Notes: generated by a model not told the origin, from the letters alone. DNA of 64,000 bases from Synechococcus sp. ROS8604 (GCF_014279655.1 NZ_CP047946.1:930001-994000); one strand, 5' to 3'. Counted from the stretch's first letter, positions 17,977 through 27,336 are shown. A program made the numbers and translations.

Positions 17977-19860
17977 ATGGCGATTCGAGAGGACGACAAT
18001 CGCCCTAATCGGCGCTTCGGGATCATCAACCTTGTTTTGATTGGCTTCGGAGTGTTGTTGCTGCTCAGCAGCTTTATTCCCAATCAAGGCATGCAACAGG
18101 TGCCTCGGGTCCCGTATTCCTTGTTTATCGATCAGGTCAACGATGGAGCGGTTAAGCGTGCCTTCATCACCCAAGATCAAATTCGTTATGAGCTCAGTGA
18201 GGTGGAGGAAGGTGCTCCTTCCGTGCTCGCCACCACGCCGATCTTTGACATGGATCTGCCTCAGCGACTGGAGAGCAAAGGCGTTGAGTTTGCCGCCGCG
18301 CCGCCGAAGAAGCCCAATATTTTCACCACCATTCTGAGCTGGGTGGTGCCACCACTGATCTTCATCTTGGTATTGCAGTTTTTTGCCCGCCGCTCCATGG
18401 GTGGAGGCGGCGCTCAAGGTGCGCTTAATTTCACCAAGAGCAAGGCCAAGGTGTATGTGCCTGATGAGCAATCCCGGGTCACGTTTGCCGACGTGGCAGG
18501 TGTGGATGAAGCCAAAGACGAGCTCAATGAGATTGTTGATTTCTTAAAAACACCCGAGCGTTACACCGACATCGGCGCACGCATTCCCAAGGGCGTGTTG
18601 CTTGTAGGCCCCCCAGGAACAGGTAAAACTCTGCTCTCCAAAGCCGTGGCTGGCGAGGCCGGTGTTCCTTTCTTCATCATCAGCGGCTCTGAATTTGTAG
18701 AACTCTTTGTGGGAGCTGGTGCTGCTCGTGTTCGTGACCTGTTTGAACAGGCCAAAAAGAATGCTCCATGCATCATCTTTATCGACGAGCTAGATGCGAT
18801 CGGTAAGAGCCGTTCAGGCTCAATGGGTGTGGTTGGAGGCAATGATGAGCGCGAGCAAACGCTGAATCAATTGCTCACCGAAATGGATGGCTTTGCCTCC
18901 AAAGACAAACCCGTGATTGTGTTGGCCGCCACCAACCAACCTGAAGTTCTCGATGCCGCTTTACTTCGCCCTGGTCGGTTCGACCGTCAGGTATTGGTCG
19001 ATCGTCCTGATGTCTCAGGTCGTAAAACGATTCTAGATATTTATGCCAAAAAAGTAAAACTTGCTGACGAGGTTGACCTCGACAAAATCGCTCAAGCCAC
19101 CAGTGGATTTGCAGGTGCCGATCTTGCCAACCTCGTGAATGAGGCAGCGCTCCTAGCGGCACGTAACTATAAAAAAGAAGTTGTTCAGGGCGACCTTAAC
19201 GAAGCCATCGAGCGGGTTGTTGCTGGCCTTGAGAAAAAAAGCAGGGTGATGCAAGACGACGAGAAAAAGGTTGTTGCGTACCACGAGGTTGGTCACGCGA
19301 TCGTGGGACATTTGATGCCAGGCGGCAGCAAAGTGGCCAAGATCTCGATAGTGCCCCGCGGCATGAGTGCTCTCGGCTACACCTTGCAACTCCCCACTGA
19401 AGAGCGCTTTCTCAATTCCCGCGAGGATTTGGAAGGGCAAATTGCCACCCTCCTCGGCGGTCGCTCTGCAGAGGAAATTGTTTTCGGCAAAATCACCACA
19501 GGAGCTGCCAATGATCTGCAGCGCGCCACCGACATTGCTGAGCAGATGGTTGGCACCTATGGCATGAGCGACACCCTCGGCCCCCTTGCCTACGACAAGC
19601 AGGGCGGTGGCCGTTTCCTTGGCGGTAACAACAATCCCCGCCGTGCCGTGAGTGATGCCACGGCTCAAGCGATCGATCGTGAAGTGCGCGGTCTGGTTGA
19701 TCGTGCCCATGACCAAGCCTTGTCGATCCTGCGCCAAAACATGGCGTTGCTCGAGACGATCTCCCAAAAAATCCTTGAAAAAGAAGTGATTGAAGGAGAT
19801 GATCTCAAGGATATGCTGTCCGCCAGCGTGATGCCTGAAGAGCAATCCCTCGCTGCTTGA
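17977..19860 (+). CDS. ftsH: ATP-dependent zinc metalloprotease FtsH
   Basis: 627 residues. There are two membrane helices (about 15-32 and 113-130) with a small lumenal or periplasmic domain between. The AAA+ ATPase follows, with Walker A GPPGTGKT (211-218), Walker [12 protein letters not shown], and the second region of homology [21 protein letters not shown]. The M41 protease domain has HEVGH (436-440) with Glu437 catalytic. Cyanobacteria have several FtsH paralogues that act as hexamers in membrane-protein quality control, including photosystem II repair; which one this is cannot be settled here. A good terminator follows. Confidence 0.95.
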   Translation: MAIREDDNRPNRRFGIINLVLIGFGVLLLLSSFIPNQGMQQVPRVPYSLFIDQVNDGAVKRAFITQDQIRYELSEVEEGAPSVLATTPIFDMDLPQRLESKGVEFAAAPPKKPNIFTTILSWVVPPLIFILVLQFFARRSMGGGGAQGALNFTKSKAKVYVPDEQSRVTFADVAGVDEAKDELNEIVDFLKTPERYTDIGARIPKGVLLVGPPGTGKTLLSKAVAGEAGVPFFIISGSEFVELFVGAGAARVRDLFEQAKKNAPCIIFIDELDAIGKSRSGSMGVVGGNDEREQTLNQLLTEMDGFASKDKPVIVLAATNQPEVLDAALLRPGRFDRQVLVDRPDVSGRKTILDIYAKKVKLADEVDLDKIAQATSGFAGADLANLVNEAALLAARNYKKEVVQGDLNEAIERVVAGLEKKSRVMQDDEKKVVAYHEVGHAIVGHLMPGGSKVAKISIVPRGMSALGYTLQLPTEERFLNSREDLEGQIATLLGGRSAEEIVFGKITTGAANDLQRATDIAEQMVGTYGMSDTLGPLAYDKQGGGRFLGGNNNPRRAVSDATAQAIDREVRGLVDRAHDQALSILRQNMALLETISQKILEKEVIEGDDLKDMLSASVMPEEQSLAA

Positions 19861-19913
19861 TCTTCTGCGCATCCGTTCCCGAAGACACCATTCCAATGTC
19901 TAGAACCCTCACG

Positions 19914-19941
19914 AACTGCTTCCCTTGGGGGCAGTTTTTTT
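19914..19941 (+). terminator. Rho-independent terminator of ftsH
   Basis: AACTGC pairs with GCAGTT, extended by CCC/GGG across a two-base bulge, then a run of T. It lies 53 bases after the ftsH stop. Confidence 0.8.
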
Positions 19942-20102
19942 GTTGGATTGATCAGCTTCAGCCGCCGCTAAGAACCGCCGCAACCGGTTCGAAAATTTGA
20001 ATCCTTTGGCGTCAGGAACAGCAACGGTTCCAGCACGCAGGGGTTGGAAGGCTTGACGAGCAGCCCTTTCATCCCCGATAACACTCCTTTGAAGCCGCTG
20101 GC

Positions 20103-21050
20103 ATGGATAAGGGCGTTGCTGCTGTTCTCACCTCCCTGAGCGGGCGTGATTACCTGTCGTCTGCGGACGTTTCGGCGCAGGAAACCCAGGCTCTGCTCGA
20201 CCTTGCGCGCCAACTGAAGTCTGGTGACCGTCGTATCGATCTCGGCAATCGGGTGTTGGGCTTGATCTTCACCAAAGCGTCCACGCGCACCAGGGTGAGC
20301 TTTCAAGTGGCGATGGCCCGCCTCGGTGGTCAAACCGTTGATCTCAATCCCCAGGTCACCCAGCTCGGTCGTGGTGAACCCTTGGAAGATACGGCCAGGG
20401 TTTTGAGTCGTTTTTGTGACGCTCTTGCTGTGCGCACCTTTGCCCAACAGGAGCTCGTGGATTACGCCTACTGGGCGTCGATTCCGGTGATCAATGCCCT
20501 GACGGACCTCGAACATCCCTGTCAGGCCTTAGCTGATTTCCTCACGATGCAGGAGGCCTTTGGCGATCTGCAAGGTCAAACCCTGGCCTATGTCGGGGAT
20601 GGAAACAACGTGGCCCACTCCTTGATGCTCTGCGGTGCTCTTTTGGGCGTGAATGTGCGCATCGGTTGTCCCGATGGATTTGAGCCCCTTCCTGGGGTGC
20701 TTGATCAAGCCCGTGCTCTTGCCGTATCTGGAGCGCAGATCGAGGTCACCAGTGATCCAGTGGCGGCGGTGCGCGGTGCTCAGGCGCTGTATACGGATGT
20801 ATGGGCCTCGATGGGCCAGGAGGAGGAGCAAGCGGAGCGCGAGCAGGCGTTTAAAGGTTTTTGCTTGGATGAGGCCCTGCTTTCAGAAGCGGATCCCAAA
20901 GCGATTGTTCTGCATTGTTTGCCTGCCCATCGCGATGAGGAGATCAGTGCCGGGGTGATGGAGGGTGCCTCCAGCCGGATCTTTGACCAGGCGGAGAATC
21001 GTCTGCATGCCCAGCAGGCGCTCCTCGCCGTGTTGCTTGGTGGTTTGTGA
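20103..21050 (+). CDS. argF: Ornithine carbamoyltransferase
   Basis: 315 residues, the usual length. It has the carbamoyl-phosphate-binding STRTR (60-64), the HPCQ motif (138-141) and the ornithine-binding HCLP (271-274). It converts ornithine and carbamoyl phosphate to citrulline in arginine synthesis, in the cytoplasm. The GTG start of the following hydrolase overlaps its stop, so the two are translated together, although no metabolic link is evident. Confidence 0.95.
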   Translation: MDKGVAAVLTSLSGRDYLSSADVSAQETQALLDLARQLKSGDRRIDLGNRVLGLIFTKASTRTRVSFQVAMARLGGQTVDLNPQVTQLGRGEPLEDTARVLSRFCDALAVRTFAQQELVDYAYWASIPVINALTDLEHPCQALADFLTMQEAFGDLQGQTLAYVGDGNNVAHSLMLCGALLGVNVRIGCPDGFEPLPGVLDQARALAVSGAQIEVTSDPVAAVRGAQALYTDVWASMGQEEEQAEREQAFKGFCLDEALLSEADPKAIVLHCLPAHRDEEISAGVMEGASSRIFDQAENRLHAQQALLAVLLGGL

Positions 21051-21799
21051 GCGCATCGCCCCAGGCGTTTTCGCTGCCTGGTGGGGCCGTGACTGTGGTT
21101 CTCATTCATGGGTTTACCGGCTCACCCTCTGAGATGCAGCTCCTCGCGCAGGCCTTGAATTCCGAGGGCTATGGCGTTGAGGTTCCCCTGCTCATGGGCC
21201 ACGGCACCACCCTGAGCGATTTGATGGAGGTGCAGCCACAGCAGTGGATCGACCCTCTTGATGCCTTGATCACGCGCCTGTTGTCAGAGGGGCAGAGAGT
21301 GGTGGTGGGTGGACTGTCGTTGGGCTCGATTTTGAGCCTGCAACTGGCGTTGCGTTACCCGCAAATCAAGGCTCTCTTGCTGTACTCACCCCCCATTCGC
21401 AGCGGAGATCCCCGCCGCTTTTTGGCCCCTTTGCTGATCCGCTTCACGCAATCGCTGCCAAAGCCCGCCTCTGATTTCTTTGATCCGATCGCGGCAGAGC
21501 GGCTCTGGTCTTACGACCGCTATCCCGTGGCAACCAGTGCTCGCGTGCTCGATCTCATCTCCTGCACGCGCAAGCAGCTCACCCAGGTTCAGCAACCGCT
21601 GCTGGCGATTGCCAGTCGTCGCGACAAGGTGATTTCAGCCAGTGGTCTTCAGCTGTTGATGCGCAGCGTGAACTCTTCTCCTCGAGACCTTCATTGGTTG
21701 GAGCGCAGTGGGCATGCGATCACGGTGGATGCTGAATGGATGGTGGTGCGTGATCTCAGTCTCGACTTTCTACGTAAGATTTTTTCAACGTCAACTTGA
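21047..21799 (+). CDS. Alpha/beta hydrolase, carboxylesterase-like
   Basis: 250 residues from a GTG that overlaps the argF stop. It has the oxyanion-hole HGFTGSP (21-27), the nucleophile elbow GGLSLGS with Ser91, and a late histidine in ERSGHAITVD, as in Est30-type carboxylesterases or monoacylglycerol lipases. No signal peptide, so cytoplasmic. Substrate unknown. Confidence 0.85.
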   Translation: MSASPQAFSLPGGAVTVVLIHGFTGSPSEMQLLAQALNSEGYGVEVPLLMGHGTTLSDLMEVQPQQWIDPLDALITRLLSEGQRVVVGGLSLGSILSLQLALRYPQIKALLLYSPPIRSGDPRRFLAPLLIRFTQSLPKPASDFFDPIAAERLWSYDRYPVATSARVLDLISCTRKQLTQVQQPLLAIASRRDKVISASGLQLLMRSVNSSPRDLHWLERSGHAITVDAEWMVVRDLSLDFLRKIFSTST

Positions 21800-21802
21800 A
21801 GC

Positions 21803-21973
21803 ATGGATCAAGTCGAACGAGACAATTGGCAACGGGTTCTGGAAGCCCTAGAGGCAGCCGGTGACCGTGAGAGCGGCTTTTATCGCAGGGCTCAAGCGAT
21901 CTGCAACGGTGAGCCAGATCCCTTGCTCGAGCAGGAGCGGCAGGATCAGGAGCAGAGGGAGCAGGGCGCATGA
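21803..21973 (+). CDS. Small acidic helical protein
   Basis: 56 residues, starting MDQVERDNWQRVLEAL and ending in a Gln/Glu-rich helix. It begins four bases after the hydrolase stop and its stop overlaps the next start by 4 bases (ATGA), so it belongs to a tight operon. No family recognised. Confidence 0.65.
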   Translation: MDQVERDNWQRVLEALEAAGDRESGFYRRAQAICNGEPDPLLEQERQDQEQREQGA

Positions 21974-22218
21974 GCATGAATCCGATCGAGCGAGGCCTAG
22001 AGCAATCCTTTGAGCTCGAAAAGTGGGGCCGGTTCATCCGTGAGTGCGATGACATCGACACCCTTCGAGAAACAGCTCTTTCTTTGGTGCAGCAACTCGC
22101 TCAGCTCAAGGCCTCCGGTGCCTGGATGGCCTCTCGTGCCTCCGAATCTGAAAACGCCAAATTGGAAATGTTGGCGGAATTGATCAAGCAAAAAAATGTC
22201 GACCAGGACAATCCATGA
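21970..22218 (+). CDS. Small helical hypothetical protein
   Basis: 82 residues, predicted all-helical (FELEKWGRFIRECDD, LRETALSLVQQLAQL), with no membrane segment. Both ends overlap neighbours by 4 bases, so translation is coupled in the argF-hydrolase-small-gene operon. The composition suits a protein-interaction role; function unknown. Confidence 0.7.
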   Translation: MSMNPIERGLEQSFELEKWGRFIRECDDIDTLRETALSLVQQLAQLKASGAWMASRASESENAKLEMLAELIKQKNVDQDNP

Positions 22219-22703
22219 GCGTTCTTTCTAGGCTGAACAATTGCGGTGGCTTGCAAACATCTGCTTCAGTGCGAACCATCCTGATCATGGGTTCCACGGC
22301 CGCCGCCGTGTCTGTTGCCTCGGCGTTGCCGGGCCATGCCAACTGGTCGCCAAAACCTGAGCCCAAGTTTTGGAGTCAGGTGCGCCGGCAAATGATGGAT
22401 CAGGAAACGTCTGCGCCATCGGATTGGACGTTTATGGAGGCGATGCAATCCCCCAAGGTCGATGCGGCTGAATATCTGCGTGACCCTCGCCGCCTTGATC
22501 AGACGGTGACGTTTCAGGCCCTGTTGTTGATGCGCAAAGGCGAGAGCAACCCGTGGGGTATGCGCCAGCTATCGATGCGCGCCCAATGCCTTGATGGGGT
22601 GTTGGAGCGGCAGGATCAGGAGGGGCGTTGGAGTCCCTACCCAGGGCGTCAGGGAACGGCTGCCAAGGTGAACTGGATCTGCGCCCAAGCGCCCAATCCT
22701 TGA
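22215..22703 (+). CDS. Exported hypothetical protein
   Basis: 162 residues. A hydrophobic segment at about 20-40 with a likely cut after HANW or ALPGHA suggests export. The mature part has FWSQVRRQMMDQE and two Cys. It is the last gene of the coupled run before lexA. No family recognised. Confidence 0.65.
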   Translation: MSVLSRLNNCGGLQTSASVRTILIMGSTAAAVSVASALPGHANWSPKPEPKFWSQVRRQMMDQETSAPSDWTFMEAMQSPKVDAAEYLRDPRRLDQTVTFQALLLMRKGESNPWGMRQLSMRAQCLDGVLERQDQEGRWSPYPGRQGTAAKVNWICAQAPNP

Positions 22704-22729
22704 GCCCCTTGCCAAACCCTCATGGAATA

Positions 22730-22743
22730 GGTACAAATGTATT
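22730..22743 (+). promoter_or_regulatory. Candidate LexA (SOS) box upstream of lexA
   Basis: The stretch GGTACAAATGTATT fits the cyanobacterial SOS consensus RGTACNNNDGTWCB at all positions but one (T for C). It lies about 20 bases before the lexA start, as expected for autorepression. Confidence 0.6.
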
Positions 22744-22763
22744 GACTGAATTGGACCGTCCCG

Positions 22764-23381
22764 GTGACCACTGGATCCCCCGAGCCGCTCACCACTGCTC
22801 AGCAGGAGCTTTACGACTGGCTGTCGGACTACATCGGTAGCCATCGCCACAGCCCCTCTATTCGTCAGATGATGCAGGCGATGGGGCTGCGTTCACCCGC
22901 TCCTGTGCAAAGTCGATTGCGCCATTTGCAGCAGAAGGGTTGGCTCACTTGGCAGGAGGGACAGGCGCGCACCTTGCAATTGTTGGGGGATGTGGCGTCG
23001 GGTATTCCGGTGCTTGGCGCTGTAGCGGCAGGTGGTTTGGTGGAAACCTTCGACGATGTGCAGGAACACCTTGATCTGGCTCCGGTGCTCGAAACCCGGG
23101 GCTTGTTTGCCCTCACCGTGAATGGTGATTCGATGGTGGATGCCCACATCGCCGATGGTGATGTGGTGCTGATGGAACCTGTGCAGGAGCCGGGTCGCCT
23201 GCGTCAGGGCACGATCGTGAGTGCTTTGGTGCCAGGGAGTGGCACCACCCTTAAGCATTTCCATCTCGATGGCCGTGTGGTGCGCTTGGAAGCGGCGAAT
23301 CCTGCCTATGCCCCCATTGAGTTGCCAGCGGAGCAGGTGCAGGTTCAAGGCAAATTAATGGCGGTGTGGCGCCAGGTTTGA
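22764..23381 (+). CDS. lexA: LexA repressor
   Basis: 205 residues, starting at a GTG. The N-terminal winged helix (about 1-70, SIRQMMQAMGL) binds DNA. The S24 domain has the self-cleavage site Ala89-Gly90 in AVAAGGLVE and the dyad Ser123 (GDSM) and Lys164 (TLKHF). All are intact, so RecA-stimulated self-cleavage should work. A near-consensus SOS box precedes it. The element insertion site in tRNA-Ala lies 65 bases downstream. Confidence 0.93.
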   Translation: MTTGSPEPLTTAQQELYDWLSDYIGSHRHSPSIRQMMQAMGLRSPAPVQSRLRHLQQKGWLTWQEGQARTLQLLGDVASGIPVLGAVAAGGLVETFDDVQEHLDLAPVLETRGLFALTVNGDSMVDAHIADGDVVLMEPVQEPGRLRQGTIVSALVPGSGTTLKHFHLDGRVVRLEAANPAYAPIELPAEQVQVQGKLMAVWRQV

Positions 23382-23445
23382 GCTCCGTGGCGGTGTATGC
23401 TTCGCCACGACAGCGAACAGGCTTGCGGGTCTTGTAGCTGTTGAT

Positions 23446-23518
23446 GGGGCCATAGCTCAGCTGGTAGAGCACCTGCATGGCATGCAGGGGGTCAGCGGTT
23501 CGAATCCGCTTGGCTCCA
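23446..23518 (+). tRNA. tRNA-Ala (anticodon GGC)
   Basis: A 73-nt cloverleaf: acceptor GGGGCCA/TGGCTCC with one G-U pair, D-arm with AGCTCAGCTGGTAGAGC, anticodon stem CCTGC/GCAGG around loop ATGGCAT, T-loop GTTCGAATC, discriminator A. CCA is not encoded beyond the discriminator. From 23476 on, the gene is the left attachment site of a tandem island array. Confidence 0.95.
23476..23518 (+). repeat. att copy 1 (within tRNA-Ala)
   Basis: 43 bp from the anticodon loop to the discriminator base, identical to copies at 34023-34065 and 46474-46516. It is followed by TTGAG. Confidence 0.95.
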
Positions 23519-23548
23519 TTGAGATCTCACTCCCTGAGACTGGTGAGT

Positions 23549-23573
23549 GAGTCTGATTCTTAAGTCTGATTTC
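23549..23573 (+). repeat. Candidate integrase arm site, left end of element A
   Basis: Two direct copies of GTCTGATT at 23551 and 23564, 13 bases apart, inside a 25-bp segment that recurs with 23 of 25 matches at 33884-33908 near the other end of the element. Position and spacing suit arm-type binding of the element's integrase or excisionase. Confidence 0.6.
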
Positions 23574-23922
23574 AAGTGGGCAGGTTCCTTGTCTTTCCCA
23601 CCACATGTAGTGGCGAGATTGAAGCTTGCAGTTTCTTGCCGCAGCATGTAGTGTCACTTTAACGAAACTCGAATCATCTCGATTTAACGATTCGTCTGTG
23701 GGAGCACGATGATCACCCATCGCCGCAGGCTCTACAAGTCACTAGAGCAGCTGACGGTCTGCTAGTGCACCAGGTGAAACGGTTGGAGACGCCAGTGTCA
23801 CAGGATTTGGGAATGCTTACCCCCTGGACTTGATAAGCAGACGAGAAGAAACGGGAATAAGCAACCGGATCGTGGACAGATGGCCGGTAGCTGATTTCGT
23901 TTTTCGTTCTTTATTGACAACC

Positions 23923-24138
23923 ATGACTTCGTCTTGGAAGCGCACCCCTGATGCTGCTGAGCAGCTCGGCGTCTCAAGCGACACGCTTAAGCGCCGCCGC
24001 GATATCGCTGGTGGATTTTTAGAAAACGGACGCGATTACAACCTCGGTCCGAGCCGCAATTCATCGATCACCTGGAACGTTGAAAACGTACGTAGTGCAT
24101 TCAATCAGCGCGGTCTCCTTGCAAGAAAGGAGGGTTGA
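23923..24138 (+). CDS. Small helix-turn-helix protein, excisionase or regulator-like
   Basis: 71 residues from ATG 23923; the frame is open 31 codons further up but has no coding character there. The start TPDAAEQLGVSSDTLKRRR is a MerR/AlpA-like HTH, as in excisionases and element activators. A helical tail follows (WNVENVRSAFNQRG). It heads the replication operon of element A, so it may act as regulator, excisionase, or both. Confidence 0.7.
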   Translation: MTSSWKRTPDAAEQLGVSSDTLKRRRDIAGGFLENGRDYNLGPSRNSSITWNVENVRSAFNQRGLLARKEG

Positions 24139-24140
24139 TC

Positions 24141-24299
24141 GTGCAAAAAAAAGACCCCCGCTGCTCCTACAGCAAGAGCCCACAATTCGTTAGCTCCATT
24201 TTATTTGGAAATCCAGGTCGTTACCTAATGACCTGCCGTCAAGACGTCGAATTAGAGGCTCAAGTTTCTGCCGCCACCGCTCAAGAGGTGCGGTCATGA
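24141..24299 (+). CDS. Small element protein of unknown function
   Basis: 52 residues from GTG 24141, two bases after the HTH gene stop. It overlaps the next gene by 4 bases (ATGA), which supports real translation. It contains SKSPQFVSSILFGNPGRYLM and two cysteines. No family recognised. Confidence 0.55.
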   Translation: MQKKDPRCSYSKSPQFVSSILFGNPGRYLMTCRQDVELEAQVSAATAQEVRS

Positions 24300-24925
24300 G
24301 CACCTCCCTGATCGAAGAGAACCTTTCTGCTCCATTTAATCCAACTCAAAACGCGCCTTGGATCACCATCGCAGGAGCGAATCAAGGTCTGGACTGCTTT
24401 CAGAAGGTTCACGCTCTGATGGATTTACGACCCACCTACAGGGCTGTCATTGGCAGCGTGATGGTTTGGTGTCGTGATGATCTTCAACTATCGAAACCGT
24501 CGTATTGGATGAGGCCCTGGCCGATTCATTGTTGGTGCATTGATGACGAAGGGCGAATCGTTGATCCAGCTTTCCGCAATCTCCAATTCTGGGAAAAGGC
24601 TTCAAACGTTCGTTTGCCTGATGACCTGACCGCTGCGTCATTCCCGATGATCAAGGACTCAGATCGTCTATTGGTTGACGCTACTTATTTGGTTCATTCC
24701 TGGCCTCTCAACGAGACGCCTCAATGTCCAAAGGTGATTTACGCCCCAGGGGTTTTATGGCACTCACCGAATGAGACCAAAGCAAGTTTGAGCTTGTGGG
24801 AGCTCAAGTATTGGTCCAAGGCGGCAAGGACCACTACCGCTTATGGGGGAGTGGCTCTATGCCAACTCGTGTGGTTGCTTGATCAGGTCAATAAGGAACT
24901 AGAGCCTCGGGGGTTTGGAAATTGA
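24296..24925 (+). CDS. Element protein of unknown function with His...Asp motif
   Basis: 209 residues, no signal peptide. The central part has PIHCWCIDDEGRIVDPAF, where a His, an acidic turn and a Asp-Pro recall the second half of a papain- or transglutaminase-like site. An upstream Cys (MVWCRDD) could be the nucleophile, but this is speculation. It lies in the operon between the small element gene and the primase and is coupled to both by overlapping stops and starts, so it probably serves replication or host takeover. Confidence 0.65.
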   Translation: MSTSLIEENLSAPFNPTQNAPWITIAGANQGLDCFQKVHALMDLRPTYRAVIGSVMVWCRDDLQLSKPSYWMRPWPIHCWCIDDEGRIVDPAFRNLQFWEKASNVRLPDDLTAASFPMIKDSDRLLVDATYLVHSWPLNETPQCPKVIYAPGVLWHSPNETKASLSLWELKYWSKAARTTTAYGGVALCQLVWLLDQVNKELEPRGFGN

Positions 24926-25806
24926 GAACCCCAAAACCTCAACTCCTGCGCCTTCAGACCCTTATTTACCAGGGCTGTTGCCTTCTTCCGTGCGGCGCGA
25001 ATAAAAACCCACTGATTAAAGCTTGGCCCTCTTCGGATGGTTTTTCCCTGCAGCAAATTGCGGACCATCCAGGCGTGAAATCTGTTGGGTTACGTACCGG
25101 TACAGAAGACGGTCGGATCATTTCAGTTGACCTTGATGGCGAAACTGCCGTCGACAAGGTTGCCGAGCACGGTCTCAACCCCTTCACCGGAACTTTCATC
25201 GTTGGGCGACGTGGTGACACTTATCGGCTGAAGCTCCAGTTCCAGCTCACCCCTGAACAGGACGCGCAGATCGGTCCATTCCAAGGAAAGATTCATACCA
25301 AGGATCCAATCAATGGCGCGAAGGGTGAAGCCGTCGAGATCTTCTACAGCCGGCGTCGTCAGGTGATCATTGGCGGCCGTCATCCCAGTGGTGAGAATTA
25401 CATCTGGCTTGATGGTTGCGGTCCAGATGCACTGTCAGCGCCGGATGCGCAGTGGTGGGCATTTCTGAAGGAGTGCCACGCCAGCTCATTACAGCCATCG
25501 GCAGCGATCCGGAGGGGAGGCACTCCCTCTCGTAACGGCCGTTCCCGCAGGGCTAACCCGTGCCCGACTTGTGGCAGGCATGACGGCCCTGGCGGCTCAA
25601 ACCTCTGGTGCGAGTACAGCTCCAGCGGACTGTTGTTTTGCATGCCGGGCAGCACGTTTTCAGCGCCTGCTGGGCTCCGCGTTGGTGATGTTCATAACGG
25701 ATGGGCACTCAAAAAAATCACTCAAACAGCAGACGGTCCCGTTCATGTCTTTGGCAATCACGACCTAGATAAATTGAAGAGGCAGAACAATGCACAAGCT
25801 CGTTGA
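24922..25806 (+). CDS. Prim-Pol type DNA primase/polymerase
   Basis: 294 residues from a TTG overlapping the previous stop. The N-terminal two-thirds is a bifunctional primase/polymerase fold: PCGANKNPLIKAW, GLRTGTEDGRI, the metal-binding VDLDG (Asp70, Asp72), and EIFYSRRRQVIIGGRHPSG. Near residues 212-240 is a Cys-rich zinc-finger-like stretch (CPTCGRHD ... CEY ... CMPG), as in other element primases. It would prime replication of the element. It overlaps the helicase gene by 17 bases. Confidence 0.85.
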   Translation: MRTPKPQLLRLQTLIYQGCCLLPCGANKNPLIKAWPSSDGFSLQQIADHPGVKSVGLRTGTEDGRIISVDLDGETAVDKVAEHGLNPFTGTFIVGRRGDTYRLKLQFQLTPEQDAQIGPFQGKIHTKDPINGAKGEAVEIFYSRRRQVIIGGRHPSGENYIWLDGCGPDALSAPDAQWWAFLKECHASSLQPSAAIRRGGTPSRNGRSRRANPCPTCGRHDGPGGSNLWCEYSSSGLLFCMPGSTFSAPAGLRVGDVHNGWALKKITQTADGPVHVFGNHDLDKLKRQNNAQAR

Positions 25807-27061
25807 GAAGACCCCATCAGGTTGGTGGGTCGACGACTCAGGCTGGCACCGCACACCCTGCAACGCCGGAGATTTAGCTGCAATGATCCGCGGTGCTGCC
25901 TACAAGCTCCGCTTCAACGAACTGTCAATGGAGGTCCAGCTCGATGGTGTGCACGTCACCTCTGAATGGATGGAGACGGCTTACGTCGAGTTCCAGGAGC
26001 ACGGCTGGAAGGCAAAGAAAAACGACGCTTACGACGCGATCCTTCAGGTCGCGAAAAAGAGTCGCTTCCATCCGATCGAGCAGTACTTCAGGCGGATCGA
26101 GCAGGACAAATCCATCAAGCCGGTGGACCTGTCGACATGTGCGCAGGACTACTTCGGGGTGAGCGGTGAGTTGGCGAACGAAATGTTCTGCGCCTTTCTC
26201 AGAGGTGCCGTCTGGCGTGTTCTCAACCCTGGGTGTCAGTTCGATGCAGTCCTGACCCTTAAAGGTCCACAAGGCATTCGCAAAACCAGCGCACTAAGGG
26301 CCCTGGTGCCTGATCCGGAATGGTTCAGCTCCAGTAGCCATGACCAGCTCAAGGATCAAACCATCGCCCTTCACAGGGTGCTGATCACTGAGCTTGGTGA
26401 GCTTGAACATCACACCGGCAAGCGTTCAGCCGGTGCTCTGAAGAACCTGATCACTAACCCTCGTGATTTGCAGCGGGTGCCGTATGGACGGGCCTATGAA
26501 TTCATGCCCAGGCGGTCTGTCTTGGCCGCCAGCGTTAACGGTGATGACTTCCTTCGAGACACCACAGGGAATCGCCGCTTCTGGGTTGTGGACCTGCCTC
26601 AGCAACAGCATGTCGACGTGATTGACACTGATCACATCGCCCGTAATCGAGACCGCATTTGGAAGGCTGCAATCGCGCAATATCGCGATGGACTGAAGCC
26701 GATGCTCGGCGAAGCCCATCAAGGGCTTAGCGATAAGCGAAACGAGGGTTACTCGGTCGAAAATCCATTCACAACTGCTGTTGAGTTGCGCTGTCTTCAT
26801 GCCTTGAAAGCATCGAAAGGCTTTTCGCTATTGCTTGCGATTGAGCTGTCATTGGTCTGTGCATCAATCGAGAAAACCGACGATGGCGATCGTGTCGTTC
26901 AACGACCACCAACCACTCGCGATTTTCAGCTAATGGCTGAATGCCTCAAGGGCCTTGGCTTTGAACGTGAGCCAAACCCCACCGGTAAGGAGCGAACACG
27001 GAAATGGAGGTTCAATGGCACAGACAACACAGGGGTTAAGTCGAGGGTGTGTGTCAACTGA
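25790..27061 (+). CDS. VirE/VapE-type superfamily 3-like helicase
   Basis: 423 residues of the virulence-associated E family, usually found behind Prim-Pol primases in phage satellites and islands. Walker A is GPQGIRKT (159-166; the usual second Gly before Lys is Arg here), the Walker B-like strand is VLITELGELE (198-206), and GDDFLRDTTGNRRFW (251-265) carries the arginine finger. It should form a hexameric replicative helicase at the element origin. A 12-bp iteron-like array lies 173 bases downstream. Confidence 0.85.
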   Translation: MHKLVEKTPSGWWVDDSGWHRTPCNAGDLAAMIRGAAYKLRFNELSMEVQLDGVHVTSEWMETAYVEFQEHGWKAKKNDAYDAILQVAKKSRFHPIEQYFRRIEQDKSIKPVDLSTCAQDYFGVSGELANEMFCAFLRGAVWRVLNPGCQFDAVLTLKGPQGIRKTSALRALVPDPEWFSSSSHDQLKDQTIALHRVLITELGELEHHTGKRSAGALKNLITNPRDLQRVPYGRAYEFMPRRSVLAASVNGDDFLRDTTGNRRFWVVDLPQQQHVDVIDTDHIARNRDRIWKAAIAQYRDGLKPMLGEAHQGLSDKRNEGYSVENPFTTAVELRCLHALKASKGFSLLLAIELSLVCASIEKTDDGDRVVQRPPTTRDFQLMAECLKGLGFEREPNPTGKERTRKWRFNGTDNTGVKSRVCVN

Positions 27062-27234
27062 GAACCAAGGACAGCCCTAGGTTTTGCCATCCCTCAACAC
27101 ATACACACAGGGCTGTCTTCTAAATAAGAGAATTAGATAAAAGAGAAGCAATAGAAGTCTGGGAAAAAGTCTGTGCGTCTGTGTCAGCTCATCAACCGCG
27201 CAAGCTTTTGTTTTATCAGGATCGGACAAGGCCC

Positions 27235-27318
27235 AATGCGTTTTTCATTGCGTTTAAGAATGCGTCTAACGTGATGAATAACATTGCGTTTAAAAATGCG
27301 TTTTAGATTATGTTTTAG
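27235..27318 (+). repeat. Seven-unit 12-bp iteron-like array, candidate replication origin
   Basis: Units begin exactly every 12 bases at 27235, 27247, 27259, 27271, 27283, 27295 and 27307. Five contain TGCGTTT or TGCGTCT in the same phase, with consensus AWTGCGTTTWAG; the fourth and seventh are degenerate. The array sits in the gene-free, A+T-rich stretch right after the primase-helicase operon, where an element origin is expected. Confidence 0.75.
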
Positions 27319-27336
27319 GGAATCAGATTAAAGGGG

